A stretch of 64,000 nt of DNA from Pontibacter silvestris. GTDB taxonomy: Bacteria > Bacteroidota > Bacteroidia > Cytophagales > Hymenobacteraceae. Location of the stretch: positions 1 to 64,000 of the forward strand of contig NZ_JAJJWI010000008.1 of assembly GCF_020907275.1 (NCBI RefSeq), in the 5' to 3' direction. This document shows positions 24,894-34,135 of the stretch, one piece after another (position 1 is the first letter of the stretch; every line of letters starts with the position of its first letter). Position numbers and translations under genes: made by a program. The notes below the pieces were generated by a model, which worked only from the letters and a program-made list of their open reading frames with translations, was not told the origin of the DNA and made no database searches.

Positions 24894-25859
24894 ATGCATA
24901 CAAATAGCGAACCCACTAAAGCTTTTGCTTATATAAAATATGAAGGAACCTTAGTACAAGATGGATTTCTGGATGCAAGGAAAGCTGGTGAAGCATTGTT
25001 GGGTATTGATGAGGCATTGAGACACTTCTTGTACCAGGAAGACTCTTCTCTACAAAAAGCAGAATTCGAAATACCAGTTAGCATAAAGAAAGGAAGCTGG
25101 GAAGCTGTGTTTATGGAAAACTTCGATACTGTGTTACTTAAGTCTACTTTATCATGGGGTGCAAGTAAGTATTTTGATACTGCATTAAACGAAGTTGCAC
25201 AGAAAGGCTTTAATGAGTTTGGTTTTAAAGATCTTTTTAAGAATGCCTTTAAGAGCATGACCTGGGTTATTAAAATAGCAAAACACTTAGGCTCCTTAAC
25301 CAGAAAAAAAGTTGAGCACCTCGAATATTCAGGAGACAATAAAGTAAGCATCATAAACACTGATGGCAGGATTTTGCTTGTACCTACCCAATACCTGAAA
25401 GCTTTTGCTAGCTGCCCTAATGACCTGTTTACCAGACTAGCTAAAGTTATAGAAGAAGAACGTCAACTAATCATAGGCTATAATGATGGTAAAGAATCGA
25501 ACTATGTGCGCATCAATAGCAGTGAGAAGTTTATTTTTATTCCTCATGAAGATGAGGACGAAGTACTTTTTCCTGAGCTTGCTCATAATACTTATGCAGA
25601 ACTGGAGGGGCATATCACCAGAGGCAATGAACATTCTAACACAATGGGGTTTCTTTACCAGGATCACATACTGACATGTTACCCTAACGAAGGAAATATT
25701 AAGTCTTTTAAAGGCACACTGTTCACTAATGTAACAGTGAAAGGGTTTATAGACAGGCTAGACAAAAGAACAGGAGAGTTTATAGAGAAAAGACCAAAGT
25801 TCAGGTTTGTAGAGATTGTTTCAAATGAACCTGAAGACAGACAGCTAAAGCTATTTTAA
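24894..25859 (+). CDS. Hypothetical protein, 321 aa
   Basis: Soluble, no signal peptide. Residues 10-110 read as a domain starting AYIKYEGTLVQDGFLDARKAGEALLGIDEALR and ending with a hydrophobic helix near KSMTWVIKIAKHL; the C-terminal third is beta-rich (GFLYQDHILTCYPNEG, FKGTLFTNVTVKGF). The N-terminal plan (strand, then a helix placing bound partners) loosely recalls uncharacterised proteins from mobile or defence neighbourhoods, but I cannot name the family. Its stop overlaps that of the convergent cyclo-ligase gene by four bases. Confidence 0.65.
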   Translation: MHTNSEPTKAFAYIKYEGTLVQDGFLDARKAGEALLGIDEALRHFLYQEDSSLQKAEFEIPVSIKKGSWEAVFMENFDTVLLKSTLSWGASKYFDTALNEVAQKGFNEFGFKDLFKNAFKSMTWVIKIAKHLGSLTRKKVEHLEYSGDNKVSIINTDGRILLVPTQYLKAFASCPNDLFTRLAKVIEEERQLIIGYNDGKESNYVRINSSEKFIFIPHEDEDEVLFPELAHNTYAELEGHITRGNEHSNTMGFLYQDHILTCYPNEGNIKSFKGTLFTNVTVKGFIDRLDKRTGEFIEKRPKFRFVEIVSNEPEDRQLKLF

Positions 25860-26434
25860 ATTTCCTTTCTCCAAACCCCTTCCGGCATCACCACTGCATC
25901 CAGTGGCACATCAAACAGATTGGTGTCAGTTATTTGTTCCACAGGAGGCTCAAGAGACAAGCCTACCTTTAGCACATCGGGGCGGCAACCGGCAAGGAAG
26001 CGGTCGTAGAAGCCTTTGCCGTAACCTACCCGATGACCACTTTTGTCGAAAGCCAACAGAGGTAGCAGCACTATATCCACCTCCTGTGCCTGTATAACGT
26101 GTGCATCTTGTGGCTCTGGAATGCCCCAGGTATTTTCCACCAATACAGCCTCTTCTGTCAGGTGGTGGTGCGAAAGTACGTTTTTTGCTACATCTGTTAC
26201 TGGCACCGCTACCCGCACCATCGGGTATTCCCGCCATAGTTGTTCAATAATGAGCCAGGTGTTTACTTCGTTGTTCTTTAAGATAGGCAGAAACACATGC
26301 ACCATTTGCCCCGGCTGTAGCGCAAAGTGCTGAAAAAACAGATCGGCTATACGCTGGCTACGCAGCTGCACTTCCTCTGCAGCAAGTGCCTGCCGCTTTT
26401 GTAGCATTTGTTTCCGTAGCTCTGCCTTTAGCAT
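25856..26434 (-). CDS. 5-formyltetrahydrofolate cyclo-ligase
   Basis: 192 aa. ATP-dependent conversion of 5-formyl-THF to 5,10-methenyl-THF. The basic N-terminal ATP-contact region (KAELRKQMLQKRQAL) and the family motif G-Y-G-K-G-F-Y-D-R near residue 142 are present. Its ATG overlaps the bshC stop as TAATG, so the two are translationally coupled. Confidence 0.93.
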   Translation of the reverse strand: MLKAELRKQMLQKRQALAAEEVQLRSQRIADLFFQHFALQPGQMVHVFLPILKNNEVNTWLIIEQLWREYPMVRVAVPVTDVAKNVLSHHHLTEEAVLVENTWGIPEPQDAHVIQAQEVDIVLLPLLAFDKSGHRVGYGKGFYDRFLAGCRPDVLKVGLSLEPPVEQITDTNLFDVPLDAVVMPEGVWRKEI

Positions 26435-27996
26435 TACTCTTCTTCCAGTATCGTGAACTTCAGGTCGAATGGGTCAAAAGCCTCGACCAGGGCAGCTATA
26501 AAATTAGGGTTATTTGTTTTGTAAGTGAGCAGGTTGTCGTAGCGCTCCTGCAGACTACCGTTCGGGAACAACTTATCTTTCAGGTTTTCCAACTGCTTAA
26601 ACGTCTGTTCGTGCTTACTGTCGCGTGCTTTAGATATTTTTTTCTCCAACATCTGTAACGCATTATGCGCTTTCTGCGCCTCAGCCCCCACCGTTTTTAC
26701 CAAAGTCGGATCAATATTCTCTGCCAGTTTCTCTACCTCTGCAAAGACTTTAGCAACAGTCTGGCGCTGTGCTTCCAGGTCAATGTCCTTCTCGTGCAGC
26801 TGCGAAGACATATATTTTTTCAGATCCTGATAATCCTGAAACAGCTCCTCCGGTTGCAAGCCCAGCTTGTGCATGCGGTTAGCGTTGCCACGGTTAATAT
26901 ACAGCGCAGAGTTACGCAGCATCAGCACTGGGAAGGCCACCTGGTATGCCTCAAACACTTTCTTCAATTGGAACCAGTAAGCAACTTCCGCTCCACCACC
27001 AATATAAGCCAGGTTAGGCAGTATCAACTCTTCAAACAAAGGACGCAATATAACATTAGGACTAAACTGCTCCGGATGTTCTTTGGCCAATTGCAATACT
27101 TCTTCCTGGCTAAAGCTGATATCTGTATTCAGTACCTTATATCTTCCATCTTCCTGCACAATACGCTCACGAAGTCCATCTTTCAGGTAAAACAGGTTTA
27201 TTTCACGCGAGAATACCTGTGGCTTATATTCGAGTGTCTCTAATTGCGCATTTGCCTCCTCTACCAGCTTGTTTGAAAGGTTTTCTGTCAGCTCTTTTTC
27301 TATTACAGGTATTAGTGCCCGCTTCAATTCTGCATCATCGCCATCCACACTTACTAAGCCATATTCGCCCAACAAAGCATGTGTAATAGCGCGGGTAGCA
27401 TCAGCTAAGTTGTTACTCTTTCGGTAAGCTTCTTCAAAAACTGGATATGCTTCTGGCAGTTCCTCCAGCACTTGCTCAAGGCCTTCAGTAGCAAATCTCC
27501 CTACCGCACCTGACTGCTCTGTTTCCCAAGTATGTTTTTTCCCAAACAGATTAAAGTGGTTGATTTCAGCAAAATCATGGTCTTCGGTAGCCATCCAGTA
27601 CACCGGCACAAAGTTATAGTCCGGATACTTTTCTTTAAGCTGCTTACAGGAGTTGATGGCCGTAATAATCTTATAGACGAAATACAATGGCCCTGTGAAG
27701 ATGTTAAGCTGATGGCCTGTCGTGATAGTAAAAGTATTGGGCTCAAGCAGCAGGTTAATGTTCTGCTTTACCTTTGGGTTAACCTCTGCTATGGAGCTAT
27801 ACTGCCTTTGCAGTGCTTTGTGTAAGGCCTGGCGTTGCTCTAAACTGAAGCTTTTCTCCTTTATTTGTGCCTCAAAGGCATCTAAGCTCGGGAAGTGGTT
27901 GTAAAATGGTCGCAGCTTTTCGCTACGACAGAGATAATCAGTTATGGTTTTGGAGAATGCGCCAGTAGCAGCGTATTCTATTTTTGTTATTTTCAT
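26434..27996 (-). CDS. bshC: Putative cysteine ligase BshC, bacillithiol synthesis
   Basis: 520 aa from ATG 27996 (MKITKIEY), which matches the usual family start; an ATG 15 bp further upstream is possible. BshC adds cysteine to GlcN-malate in the last step of bacillithiol synthesis. Diagnostic blocks include TITTGHQLNIFTGPLYFVYKI, PVYWMATEDHDFAEINH and YIGGGAEVAYWFQLK, followed by a long coiled-coil C-terminal part. bshA/bshB are not in this window. The downstream cyclo-ligase gene is overlapped by one base. Confidence 0.93.
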   Translation of the reverse strand: MKITKIEYAATGAFSKTITDYLCRSEKLRPFYNHFPSLDAFEAQIKEKSFSLEQRQALHKALQRQYSSIAEVNPKVKQNINLLLEPNTFTITTGHQLNIFTGPLYFVYKIITAINSCKQLKEKYPDYNFVPVYWMATEDHDFAEINHFNLFGKKHTWETEQSGAVGRFATEGLEQVLEELPEAYPVFEEAYRKSNNLADATRAITHALLGEYGLVSVDGDDAELKRALIPVIEKELTENLSNKLVEEANAQLETLEYKPQVFSREINLFYLKDGLRERIVQEDGRYKVLNTDISFSQEEVLQLAKEHPEQFSPNVILRPLFEELILPNLAYIGGGAEVAYWFQLKKVFEAYQVAFPVLMLRNSALYINRGNANRMHKLGLQPEELFQDYQDLKKYMSSQLHEKDIDLEAQRQTVAKVFAEVEKLAENIDPTLVKTVGAEAQKAHNALQMLEKKISKARDSKHEQTFKQLENLKDKLFPNGSLQERYDNLLTYKTNNPNFIAALVEAFDPFDLKFTILEEE

Positions 27997-28303
27997 GTCT
28001 GTTACTTCCATCTGCAATGTGTTGAAGATGTGTGTTAACTTTTTTAACACCTGTTTTAGAAATGGGTTTCAGCGCAGTTTAAACATTTGCATGTCGCTAC
28101 ACAAAGTAACCGTTTTATTTTCAGTTTTGCAGATGATGTTTCGTATTAAGAAAGAAAACGGTAATTAGGGGCTAGAAGAAGGTATTATATCTTCCTGTCT
28201 TTTGACCAAGACGTTCCTAAACCGCATTTTGTTAAGTATTCCCTAAACTTATTTTGAATAAAGGGCTATACTTATTAACAACTTTAAACATAGCATTACA
28301 ACC

Positions 28304-28684
28304 ATGGGATTACTAAACGGCATAATGGGGCACGCATCAGAAGTGTCTATAGAAAAAATAAGGAAGGAGTTTCACCCGATTCTTCTGGAAGATGAGCAAA
28401 TCGAGAAGGCATTTAAACTAATTCGTGATATGCTGGTGTTTACGAACAAGCGTCTTATTATGGTGTACAAGCAAGGTATCACAGGCTCTAAAATTGACTA
28501 CCAAAGTATCCCTTACGGTAGCATTAAAATGTTTTCGAAAGAAAGTGCCGGCATGATGGACTTTGATGCAGAACTAAAAATATGGCTCACAGGAGAATCT
28601 ACTCCAACTATAAAGCAGGAATTCAGAAAAGGTGATAATATAAATGAGGCTTACCGGGTGTTGAGCAAATATGTGCTGAAATAG
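28304..28684 (+). CDS. Bacterial PH-domain protein
   Basis: 126 aa. Single bacterial pleckstrin-homology-like domain: FHPILLEDEQIEKAFKLIRD, then MLVFTNKRLIMV, SIPYGSIKMFS and ELKIWLTG. No membrane segment. Function unknown. Confidence 0.85.
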   Translation: MGLLNGIMGHASEVSIEKIRKEFHPILLEDEQIEKAFKLIRDMLVFTNKRLIMVYKQGITGSKIDYQSIPYGSIKMFSKESAGMMDFDAELKIWLTGESTPTIKQEFRKGDNINEAYRVLSKYVLK

Positions 28685-28712
28685 TTATTTACAATATACG
28701 TACGAAGCAAAA

Positions 28713-28745
28713 AGCGGTATGACAGGCTCCCCTTGTCATACCGCT
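28713..28745 (-). terminator. Terminator of rimO
   Basis: 12-bp stem 28713-28724/28734-28745; the T-run lies on the minus-strand side, 45 bp after the rimO stop. Confidence 0.85.
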
Positions 28746-28789
28746 CCCGCTCTGTTTACGTCTTATGTACTGTATACTCTATTTAATGT

Positions 28790-30103
28790 CTATAGTACCA
28801 CCTCCCCATACAGGTCGAAGTCAGAAGAATCTGTAATTTTCACATTGGCAAAATCGCCTAAGCGTACGTAATTGCTATCTGCCGGTACCAACACTTCATT
28901 GTCAACTTCAGGAGAGTCATATTGTGTACGGCCTACAAAATAGCCACTCTCTTTGCGGTCAAACAGCACTTTATAAGTTTTACCTACTTTCTCTTCATTA
29001 AGCTCTACAGAAATCCCCTGCTGCAGCTCCATAATAGCATCAGCACGCTCCTGTTTTACCTCGTCCGGCACGTTATCTTCTAAAGTAAAAGAATGCGTAC
29101 TTTCTTCGTGAGAATAGGTAAAAATACCTAAACGGTCAAAGCGGGTTTCCTCCACCCAATCGTATAGCTCCTGGAAATCCTGATCAGTTTCACCTGGATG
29201 ACCAGCAATCAACGTTGTTCTTAGGGCGATGTCAGGAACACGCTGACGTATCGAATCTACCAGTTCAATTGTTCTGCGCTTGCTGATACCCCGGCGCATG
29301 CTCTTCAGCATGTTATCTGAGATGTGCTGCAAAGGCATGTCTAAGTACTTACAGATATTCTCGCGCTCGTTCATCACATCGAATACGTCCATCGGAAACT
29401 GCGAGGGATAAGCGTACTGCATCCTGATCCACTCAATGCCGTCTACATCAGAAAGGTTGCGAAGCAAATCAGCCAGTTTGCGCTCACCATAATGTTGCAA
29501 TCCATAGTAAGTCAGGTCTTGTGCTATCAGTATAAGTTCTTTTGTACCCATGCTTGCCAATCGCTTTGCCTCTTTTACCAGATCCTCAATTGGGCGGTCT
29601 ACGTGCTTGCCACGCATTAGCGGAATAGCACAGAAAGAACAAGGGCGGTTACAACCTTCAGCTATTTTAAAATATGCAAAATGAGATGGTGTCGTAATCA
29701 GGCGCTCTCCTATCAGCTCGTGCTTGTAATCAGCCTCCAGTTTTTTAAGCAACGCAGGCATTTCTAATGTCCCAAAAAAAGCATCTACCTGCGGAATCTC
29801 CTCTTCGAGTGAATCTTTGTAACGTTGCGACAAGCAACCTGTCACATATAATTTATCAATCTGGCCTGCCTCTTTTGCATCAGCATAACGCAGAATTGTA
29901 TCAATAGACTCCTGCTTAGCATTATCAATAAAGCCACAGGTATTGACAATAATAATATTGGAATCGTCTTTGTCAGACTCGTGCGCCACATCCATATCAT
30001 TGGCGCGCAGCTGGCCCATCAGCACTTCGGAATCCACCAGGTTTTTAGAGCAACCCAATGTAACTACGTTTACCTTATCTTTTTTAAGTGTTCTTACTTT
30101 CAC
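28790..30103 (-). CDS. rimO: Ribosomal protein S12 (Asp89) methylthiotransferase
   Basis: 437 aa, radical SAM methylthiotransferase. The N-terminal MTTase domain has cluster cysteines C18, C56 and C90; the radical SAM cluster is C151, C155, C158 in CNRPCSFCAIP; a C-terminal TRAM domain follows. LGCSKNLVDSEVLMG at 17-31 distinguishes RimO from MiaB. A -7 element lies 85-92 bp upstream. Confidence 0.95.
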   Translation of the reverse strand: MKVRTLKKDKVNVVTLGCSKNLVDSEVLMGQLRANDMDVAHESDKDDSNIIIVNTCGFIDNAKQESIDTILRYADAKEAGQIDKLYVTGCLSQRYKDSLEEEIPQVDAFFGTLEMPALLKKLEADYKHELIGERLITTPSHFAYFKIAEGCNRPCSFCAIPLMRGKHVDRPIEDLVKEAKRLASMGTKELILIAQDLTYYGLQHYGERKLADLLRNLSDVDGIEWIRMQYAYPSQFPMDVFDVMNERENICKYLDMPLQHISDNMLKSMRRGISKRRTIELVDSIRQRVPDIALRTTLIAGHPGETDQDFQELYDWVEETRFDRLGIFTYSHEESTHSFTLEDNVPDEVKQERADAIMELQQGISVELNEEKVGKTYKVLFDRKESGYFVGRTQYDSPEVDNEVLVPADSNYVRLGDFANVKITDSSDFDLYGEVVL

Positions 30104-30187
30104 TTATATACGTTTATTTAATGAAATGCGCTACAACTGATAAAAACCTTTATCAAGCCATAATGGTTCGTTTTAGAAACCAGCTTG

Positions 30188-30195
30188 CAAAGGTA
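30188..30195 (-). promoter_or_regulatory. TACCTTTG -7 element, probably of rimO
   Basis: Reads TACCTTTG on the minus strand, about 85 bp before the rimO ATG. Confidence 0.45.
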
Positions 30196-30426
30196 CGACT
30201 TGTTTGGCAAATAAAAGAATAACTGAAAGCAACTGACTTTTACTGTATTTGATTGATTTAGCTTACACGTATATAAGATACCTCCCTGAAACAGAAAGGA
30301 ATATACCAAAGATAGCATTGCTCCAAATCAAGCTCAACTGGATTTACGCGTAGAGAAGACTTTAACTGCAAACGAGCTTTATGAAACAGAAATAAGCCAG
30401 TACTAAAACCGTTTACAAACCATCAC
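30196..30426. other. Intergenic region, nothing further seen
   Basis: Together with 30104-30187 this leaves about 320 bp between rimO and the 148-aa gene; apart from the -7 element no gene or hairpin was found. Confidence 0.4.
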
Positions 30427-30873
30427 TTATCTCTTAGCTTTAGCCACTAACGATTTACCCTGCAAAGGCTGGGAAAACCACTCTTGGCTGGCAGCCAAAC
30501 TTTTCATCAATTTAACCGAAACAGGCAAATTGTAAGAGGTAATAAGCAGGCTAATAACTTGGTACAAATTATTGTCCCATAGGTAATCAGGTGACTCCAG
30601 AATAGCAATGTTTTGCAGAGGAGTGTTAGGGATATGCTGAACAAAGTAATGAATAACCTCTTCGGTAAGTACACCACCAGAAGGAATACCCGAATCTATT
30701 ACCAGATTCCTTACTTTTCTTTCTTGAATAGTAGCAAACAAAGAAACAATAGTCTGGAAAAACAGAGAGGATTCTACACTTAGATCATCCGACCATTTTA
30801 CGCTTAGTGTACTTTGGGCACCTATGTAGGCAAGCTCCATCAAGTCATCTTTGACAACATTCATTTCACACAT
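30427..30873 (-). CDS. Hypothetical SpoIIAA/STAS-like protein, 148 aa
   Basis: Small soluble alpha/beta protein: LSVKWSDDLSVESSLFFQTIVSLF, then VRNLVIDSGIPSGGVLTEEVIHYF, with the strand-helix alternation of SpoIIAA/STAS-like folds. Such stand-alone proteins are common in Hymenobacteraceae as far as I know. An in-frame Met at residue 4 is an alternative start. It lies between rimO and the ftsY operon, which are adjacent in many Bacteroidota. Confidence 0.6.
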   Translation of the reverse strand: MCEMNVVKDDLMELAYIGAQSTLSVKWSDDLSVESSLFFQTIVSLFATIQERKVRNLVIDSGIPSGGVLTEEVIHYFVQHIPNTPLQNIAILESPDYLWDNNLYQVISLLITSYNLPVSVKLMKSLAASQEWFSQPLQGKSLVAKAKR

Positions 30874-31170
30874 TAGTTCTGAAAGAGAGTCCTAACTTGT
30901 TAACCATTGTTGATAACTTTATGTAATATCATCGCCTTACCTGATCTATTTTGATTTCTGCTATTTATACAACTTTTCCCAGAAGCACTATGCGTTTGGT
31001 AGCGGAAACAACGGTTTATAGACCTTGGCAAACTGTAGCCTTATCTGACCTTAATAAGTTTTTAACTAACATTTATTAGGTAAAGGATAATTTTTAACAG
31101 CGTAATAATCTACATACAGCCTGTTCCCCTTGATTCATCGAACCTGTCCAGAGGCTAAGCTCTACACTGC
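30874..31170. other. Intergenic region, no gene seen
   Basis: No coding frame. The region ends at the palindrome at 31171. Confidence 0.4.
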
Positions 31171-31204
31171 CTTAAGTTATGAATCCATAGATTCATAACT
31201 TAAG
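31171..31204. repeat. Perfect 15-bp inverted repeat
   Basis: Arms 31171-31185 and 31190-31204 (CTTAAGTTATGAATC and its complement) with loop CATA. No T-run follows on either strand, so a regular terminator is unlikely. It lies about 80 bp after the lipoprotein stop (minus strand). Confidence 0.8.
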
Positions 31205-31283
31205 TGTGGTAAGTAAATAGCGCAACTACACCTTCAAAAGGAGGGCTATCTTTACACTACTTTCATGCCTTAGGTAGCGTTAG

Positions 31284-31826
31284 TTAATAATGTGCATTAT
31301 AATTAATCAGAAACTCTACGTTTGTTACCTGCCCCTCCTCTACTTTTACAGGGAAGATATTATTCTCCCCATCAAAGAGGTTGGCATACAGGCCTTTGTC
31401 TTCTTTTGTAAAAAGACTATACCTGCCAGGCTTCAAGCTAACCGTAAAGTTGCCGCTTGCATCTGTAACAACCTGTGTGACTAAATTTGCCTGGATATCG
31501 ATGTGAAAAACACCATCTATTGTAGTGACTTGTCTGCTGTTGGTAAGCTCGTAGATGTAGAGCGTGCGCTGAATGCCGCGCCGGCCACTACTTTGAGGGG
31601 CATCTGGTGAGGGCATCTTATTTCCTGACACCCATAAAACCTTGCCCGTTATGCCTTGTGCTATAGGTACCTGCTCAGTAACACCCACAACTTTTGTTTG
31701 TTCCGGCTCTGCATTTGCTCCTGCTTTCTCCATTTCTTCCTGTTGATTTGGATTCAGAGAACCTGGTCTTGAGCTGCTACAGTTATTTTGTAGTAGCACC
31801 AGAGAAAGCAGCAAAAGCTTGAACAT
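31284..31826 (-). CDS. Lipoprotein with carboxypeptidase-regulatory-like domain
   Basis: 180 aa. Signal peptide about 1-15 with lipobox ending at C16 (NNCSSS). A disordered stretch to about residue 58 is followed by a beta-sandwich domain: ITGKVLWVSGNKMP, VVTDASGNFTVSLKPGRYSLF, and VEEGQVTNVEFLI, the carboxypeptidase-D regulatory-like pattern. It starts seven bases after the ftsY stop, so it is the last gene of that operon. Function unknown. Confidence 0.75.
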   Translation of the reverse strand: MFKLLLLSLVLLQNNCSSSRPGSLNPNQQEEMEKAGANAEPEQTKVVGVTEQVPIAQGITGKVLWVSGNKMPSPDAPQSSGRRGIQRTLYIYELTNSRQVTTIDGVFHIDIQANLVTQVVTDASGNFTVSLKPGRYSLFTKEDKGLYANLFDGENNIFPVKVEEGQVTNVEFLINYNAHY

Positions 31827-31833
31827 TGTTAAA

Positions 31834-32790
31834 TTACTTAGAGAAGAAAGAATCTACAAATGCATTCTTATCAAACACCTGCAGGTCTTCTATTTTCTCC
31901 CCAACTCCGATGTACTTTACAGGAATTTTGAATTCATCTGAAATGCCAATTACCACACCACCTTTTGCTGTACCATCCAGCTTAGTAATAGCCATAGCAG
32001 TAACATCAGTGGCTTTGGTAAACTCGCGGGCCTGCAGCAAAGCATTCTGTCCTGTGCTGCCATCTAACACCAGTAGCACCTCATGCGGTGTATCCGGGGT
32101 AATCTTCTGCATTACACGCTTAATCTTAGCCAACTCATTCATCAGGCCTACTTTATTATGCAAGCGTCCTGCTGTGTCTATGATCACGACATCAGCATTC
32201 ATTTCCACGCCTTTCTTCACAGCATCATATGCTACAGAAGCAGGGTCTGTGTTCATGCCATGTGAAATAACTGGTACACCTACACGCTCACCCCAGATAA
32301 TCAACTGGTCTACGGCGGCGGCACGGAACGTATCGGCTGCGCCTAACACCACCTGCTTGCCAGCCTGGTGAAATTGAGAGGCTAATTTACCAATAGTAGT
32401 TGTTTTCCCTACGCCGTTTACGCCAACCACCATTATTACATAAGGCTTTACATTGGCAGGGAGGTCAAAATCACCCGCATCACCAGAGTTGTTCTCCTCC
32501 AGAAGATCAGCAATTTCTTCGCGCAATATGCGGTCAAGTTCGTCTGTGCTTACATATTTATCCCGGGCCACACGCTGCTCAATACGGTCAATAATTTTAA
32601 CCGTAGTATCAACACCTACATCTGCATGCACAAGTATTTCTTCCAGCTCGTCGAGGACCTCTACATCTACTGTAGATTTACCTATAACGGCTTTACTAAG
32701 CTGCCCAAAGAAGTTGGATTTGCTTTTCTCCAGGCCTTTGTCCAGCGATTCTTTTTTCTTCTCTTTGCTGAAAAAGTCAAATATTCCCAT
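31834..32790 (-). CDS. ftsY: Signal recognition particle receptor FtsY
   Basis: 318-aa SRP GTPase that docks SRP-bound ribosomes at the Sec translocon. The short N-terminal A region is reduced to a basic KEKKKESLDKG. G1 is GVNGVGKT at 123-130, DTAGR and TKLDG follow. It ends the ribosomal-protein cluster L33-DUF4295-ftsY. Confidence 0.95.
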   Translation of the reverse strand: MGIFDFFSKEKKKESLDKGLEKSKSNFFGQLSKAVIGKSTVDVEVLDELEEILVHADVGVDTTVKIIDRIEQRVARDKYVSTDELDRILREEIADLLEENNSGDAGDFDLPANVKPYVIMVVGVNGVGKTTTIGKLASQFHQAGKQVVLGAADTFRAAAVDQLIIWGERVGVPVISHGMNTDPASVAYDAVKKGVEMNADVVIIDTAGRLHNKVGLMNELAKIKRVMQKITPDTPHEVLLVLDGSTGQNALLQAREFTKATDVTAMAITKLDGTAKGGVVIGISDEFKIPVKYIGVGEKIEDLQVFDKNAFVDSFFSK

Positions 32791-32904
32791 CTGATTTTTA
32801 AGTAGGGTGAAGACTGCACAGTGTGATACGGTAATATACTAAAAAAGTCCCAACAAAGGGACTTCTTCATGTAATCTTATCTATATAAAGTAGAGTAGGC
32901 TGTA

Positions 32905-33057
32905 CTATTTAGCAAGGAACTCCTGTACTTTATCAACAGGTACCATTTCTTCTCTAAAAGTATAAGCACCTGTCTTTGGAGACTTAACAGCTTTGATCAC
33001 TTTTGCCCAATCTTTACCTGTAGCGGTCTTTAGGGTTGCAACTACCTTCTTAGCCAT
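32905..33057 (-). CDS. DUF4295 family protein, 50 aa
   Basis: Begins MAKKVVATLKTATGKDW and ends VDKVQEFLAK. Its size, basic composition and place directly after rpmG and before ftsY are characteristic of the DUF4295 proteins of Bacteroidota, which are suspected ribosome-associated proteins. Two bases separate it from the rpmG stop. Confidence 0.85.
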   Translation of the reverse strand: MAKKVVATLKTATGKDWAKVIKAVKSPKTGAYTFREEMVPVDKVQEFLAK

Positions 33058-33059
33058 GG

Positions 33060-33248
33060 TTATTTAATTTCTTTATGTACAGTTACTTTTTTCAAATTAG
33101 GATTGTACTTCTTAAGCTCTAGACGCTCAGGAGTATTCTTTCTGTTTTTGGTAGTGATGTACCTTGAAGTTCCAGGTATGTCAGTAGCTTTCTGCTCTGT
33201 ACACTCCATAATAACCTGGATTCTATTACCTTTTGCTTTTTTAGCCAT
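33060..33248 (-). CDS. rpmG: 50S ribosomal protein L33
   Basis: 62 aa, matching L33 ([11 protein letters not shown], then [23 protein letters not shown]). Zinc-knuckle cysteines are largely missing (one Cys), so it is the C-minus form. It heads an L33-DUF4295-ftsY transcription unit with its own -7 element. Confidence 0.95.
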   Translation of the reverse strand: MAKKAKGNRIQVIMECTEQKATDIPGTSRYITTKNRKNTPERLELKKYNPNLKKVTVHKEIK

Positions 33249-33276
33249 CTCGACAGTAATTTTTTATTTAGGACTG

Positions 33277-33284
33277 CAAATATA
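33277..33284 (-). promoter_or_regulatory. TATATTTG -7 element of the rpmG operon
   Basis: Minus-strand match to TAnnTTTG 29-36 bp before the rpmG ATG; consistent with rpmG having separate transcription from rpmB. Confidence 0.5.
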
Positions 33285-33773
33285 AAAGCTTAAATCGCTA
33301 ATTACAAACAATGTATAAAATTTATTCTAATACTTTTCTAAGACACTCTTAATTTCTCTCTAACACTGTAACACAGCAGATTCCGATCTGGTTTCTGAAG
33401 CAGAAAATTATCCAGAGAACCAGTCTCTTTTCTGCCTAGGTTAAGTTCAACACTTTCAATTATATTGTATCAGAAGCGTTACCTCAGCCTCACATCACAC
33501 CCTGTAAGCAGCTTTCTAAAGAGGTTAAGCATTAAGCCTGGTACTACTAAAGAGCAAACGCAACAATAGCAATTACCTGTTCTTTGCCTAAGCAAACAAG
33601 ACTGGCAAAAAAACAACAACGGAGTAAGATGGCAGCAAATGCTATAACACCTTTCTCCGTTGCCGGTGGAAATCTTTATTTAAAGTATCAGATGGCTTGT
33701 CCGACGCAGTGTATTCGAGCAGAAGCAACTCTTACAGTTACCCAAGCAACATCCACAGCCGGGGAACGGCCAT
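33285..33773. other. Unexplained gap between rpmB and rpmG
   Basis: 525 bp of non-coding DNA separate rpmG from rpmB, which usually abut in Bacteroidota. An 84-codon plus-strand frame here overlaps rpmB and has no family resemblance. No repeat ends or tRNA were seen. Confidence 0.5.
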
Positions 33774-34013
33774 TTAGAATACGATATATCCTTGCTCAGC
33801 AGCTTTCTTCAACACAGAAGAAATACCATTTTTATTGATAGTTCTCAAAGCTGAAGTAGAAACTTTAAGTGTTACCCAAGCATCTTCCTCAGGGATGTAG
33901 AAACGCTTCTTCTGAAGATTTGGATAGAACTTACGCTTAGTTTTGTTGTTAGCGTGAGAAACGTTGTTACCTACTTGTACTCTTTTTCCTGTTAAATCGC
34001 AAACTCGTGCCAT
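33774..34013 (-). CDS. rpmB: 50S ribosomal protein L28
   Basis: 79 aa. [29 protein letters not shown] is split here by its own motifs: CDLTGKR at 5-11 and [10 protein letters not shown] at 18-27 are diagnostic. It is the first gene of the ribosomal cluster, separated by a long gap from rpmG. Confidence 0.95.
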   Translation of the reverse strand: MARVCDLTGKRVQVGNNVSHANNKTKRKFYPNLQKKRFYIPEEDAWVTLKVSTSALRTINKNGISSVLKKAAEQGYIVF

Positions 34014-34135
34014 CTTATATTTCTTCTAAATTATTTCAATTGGGGTGCAAATATCTGCAAAAAGATACAGAAATTCAAAGGCATAGAAAATATTTTTAAT
34101 AAAACTTGCTAAAATATTCTTCTTAACATGTTTTT

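Noticed and set aside
33584..33838. 84-codon plus-strand frame in the rpmB-rpmG gap
   Set aside because: It runs into antisense of rpmB and has no recognisable domain.
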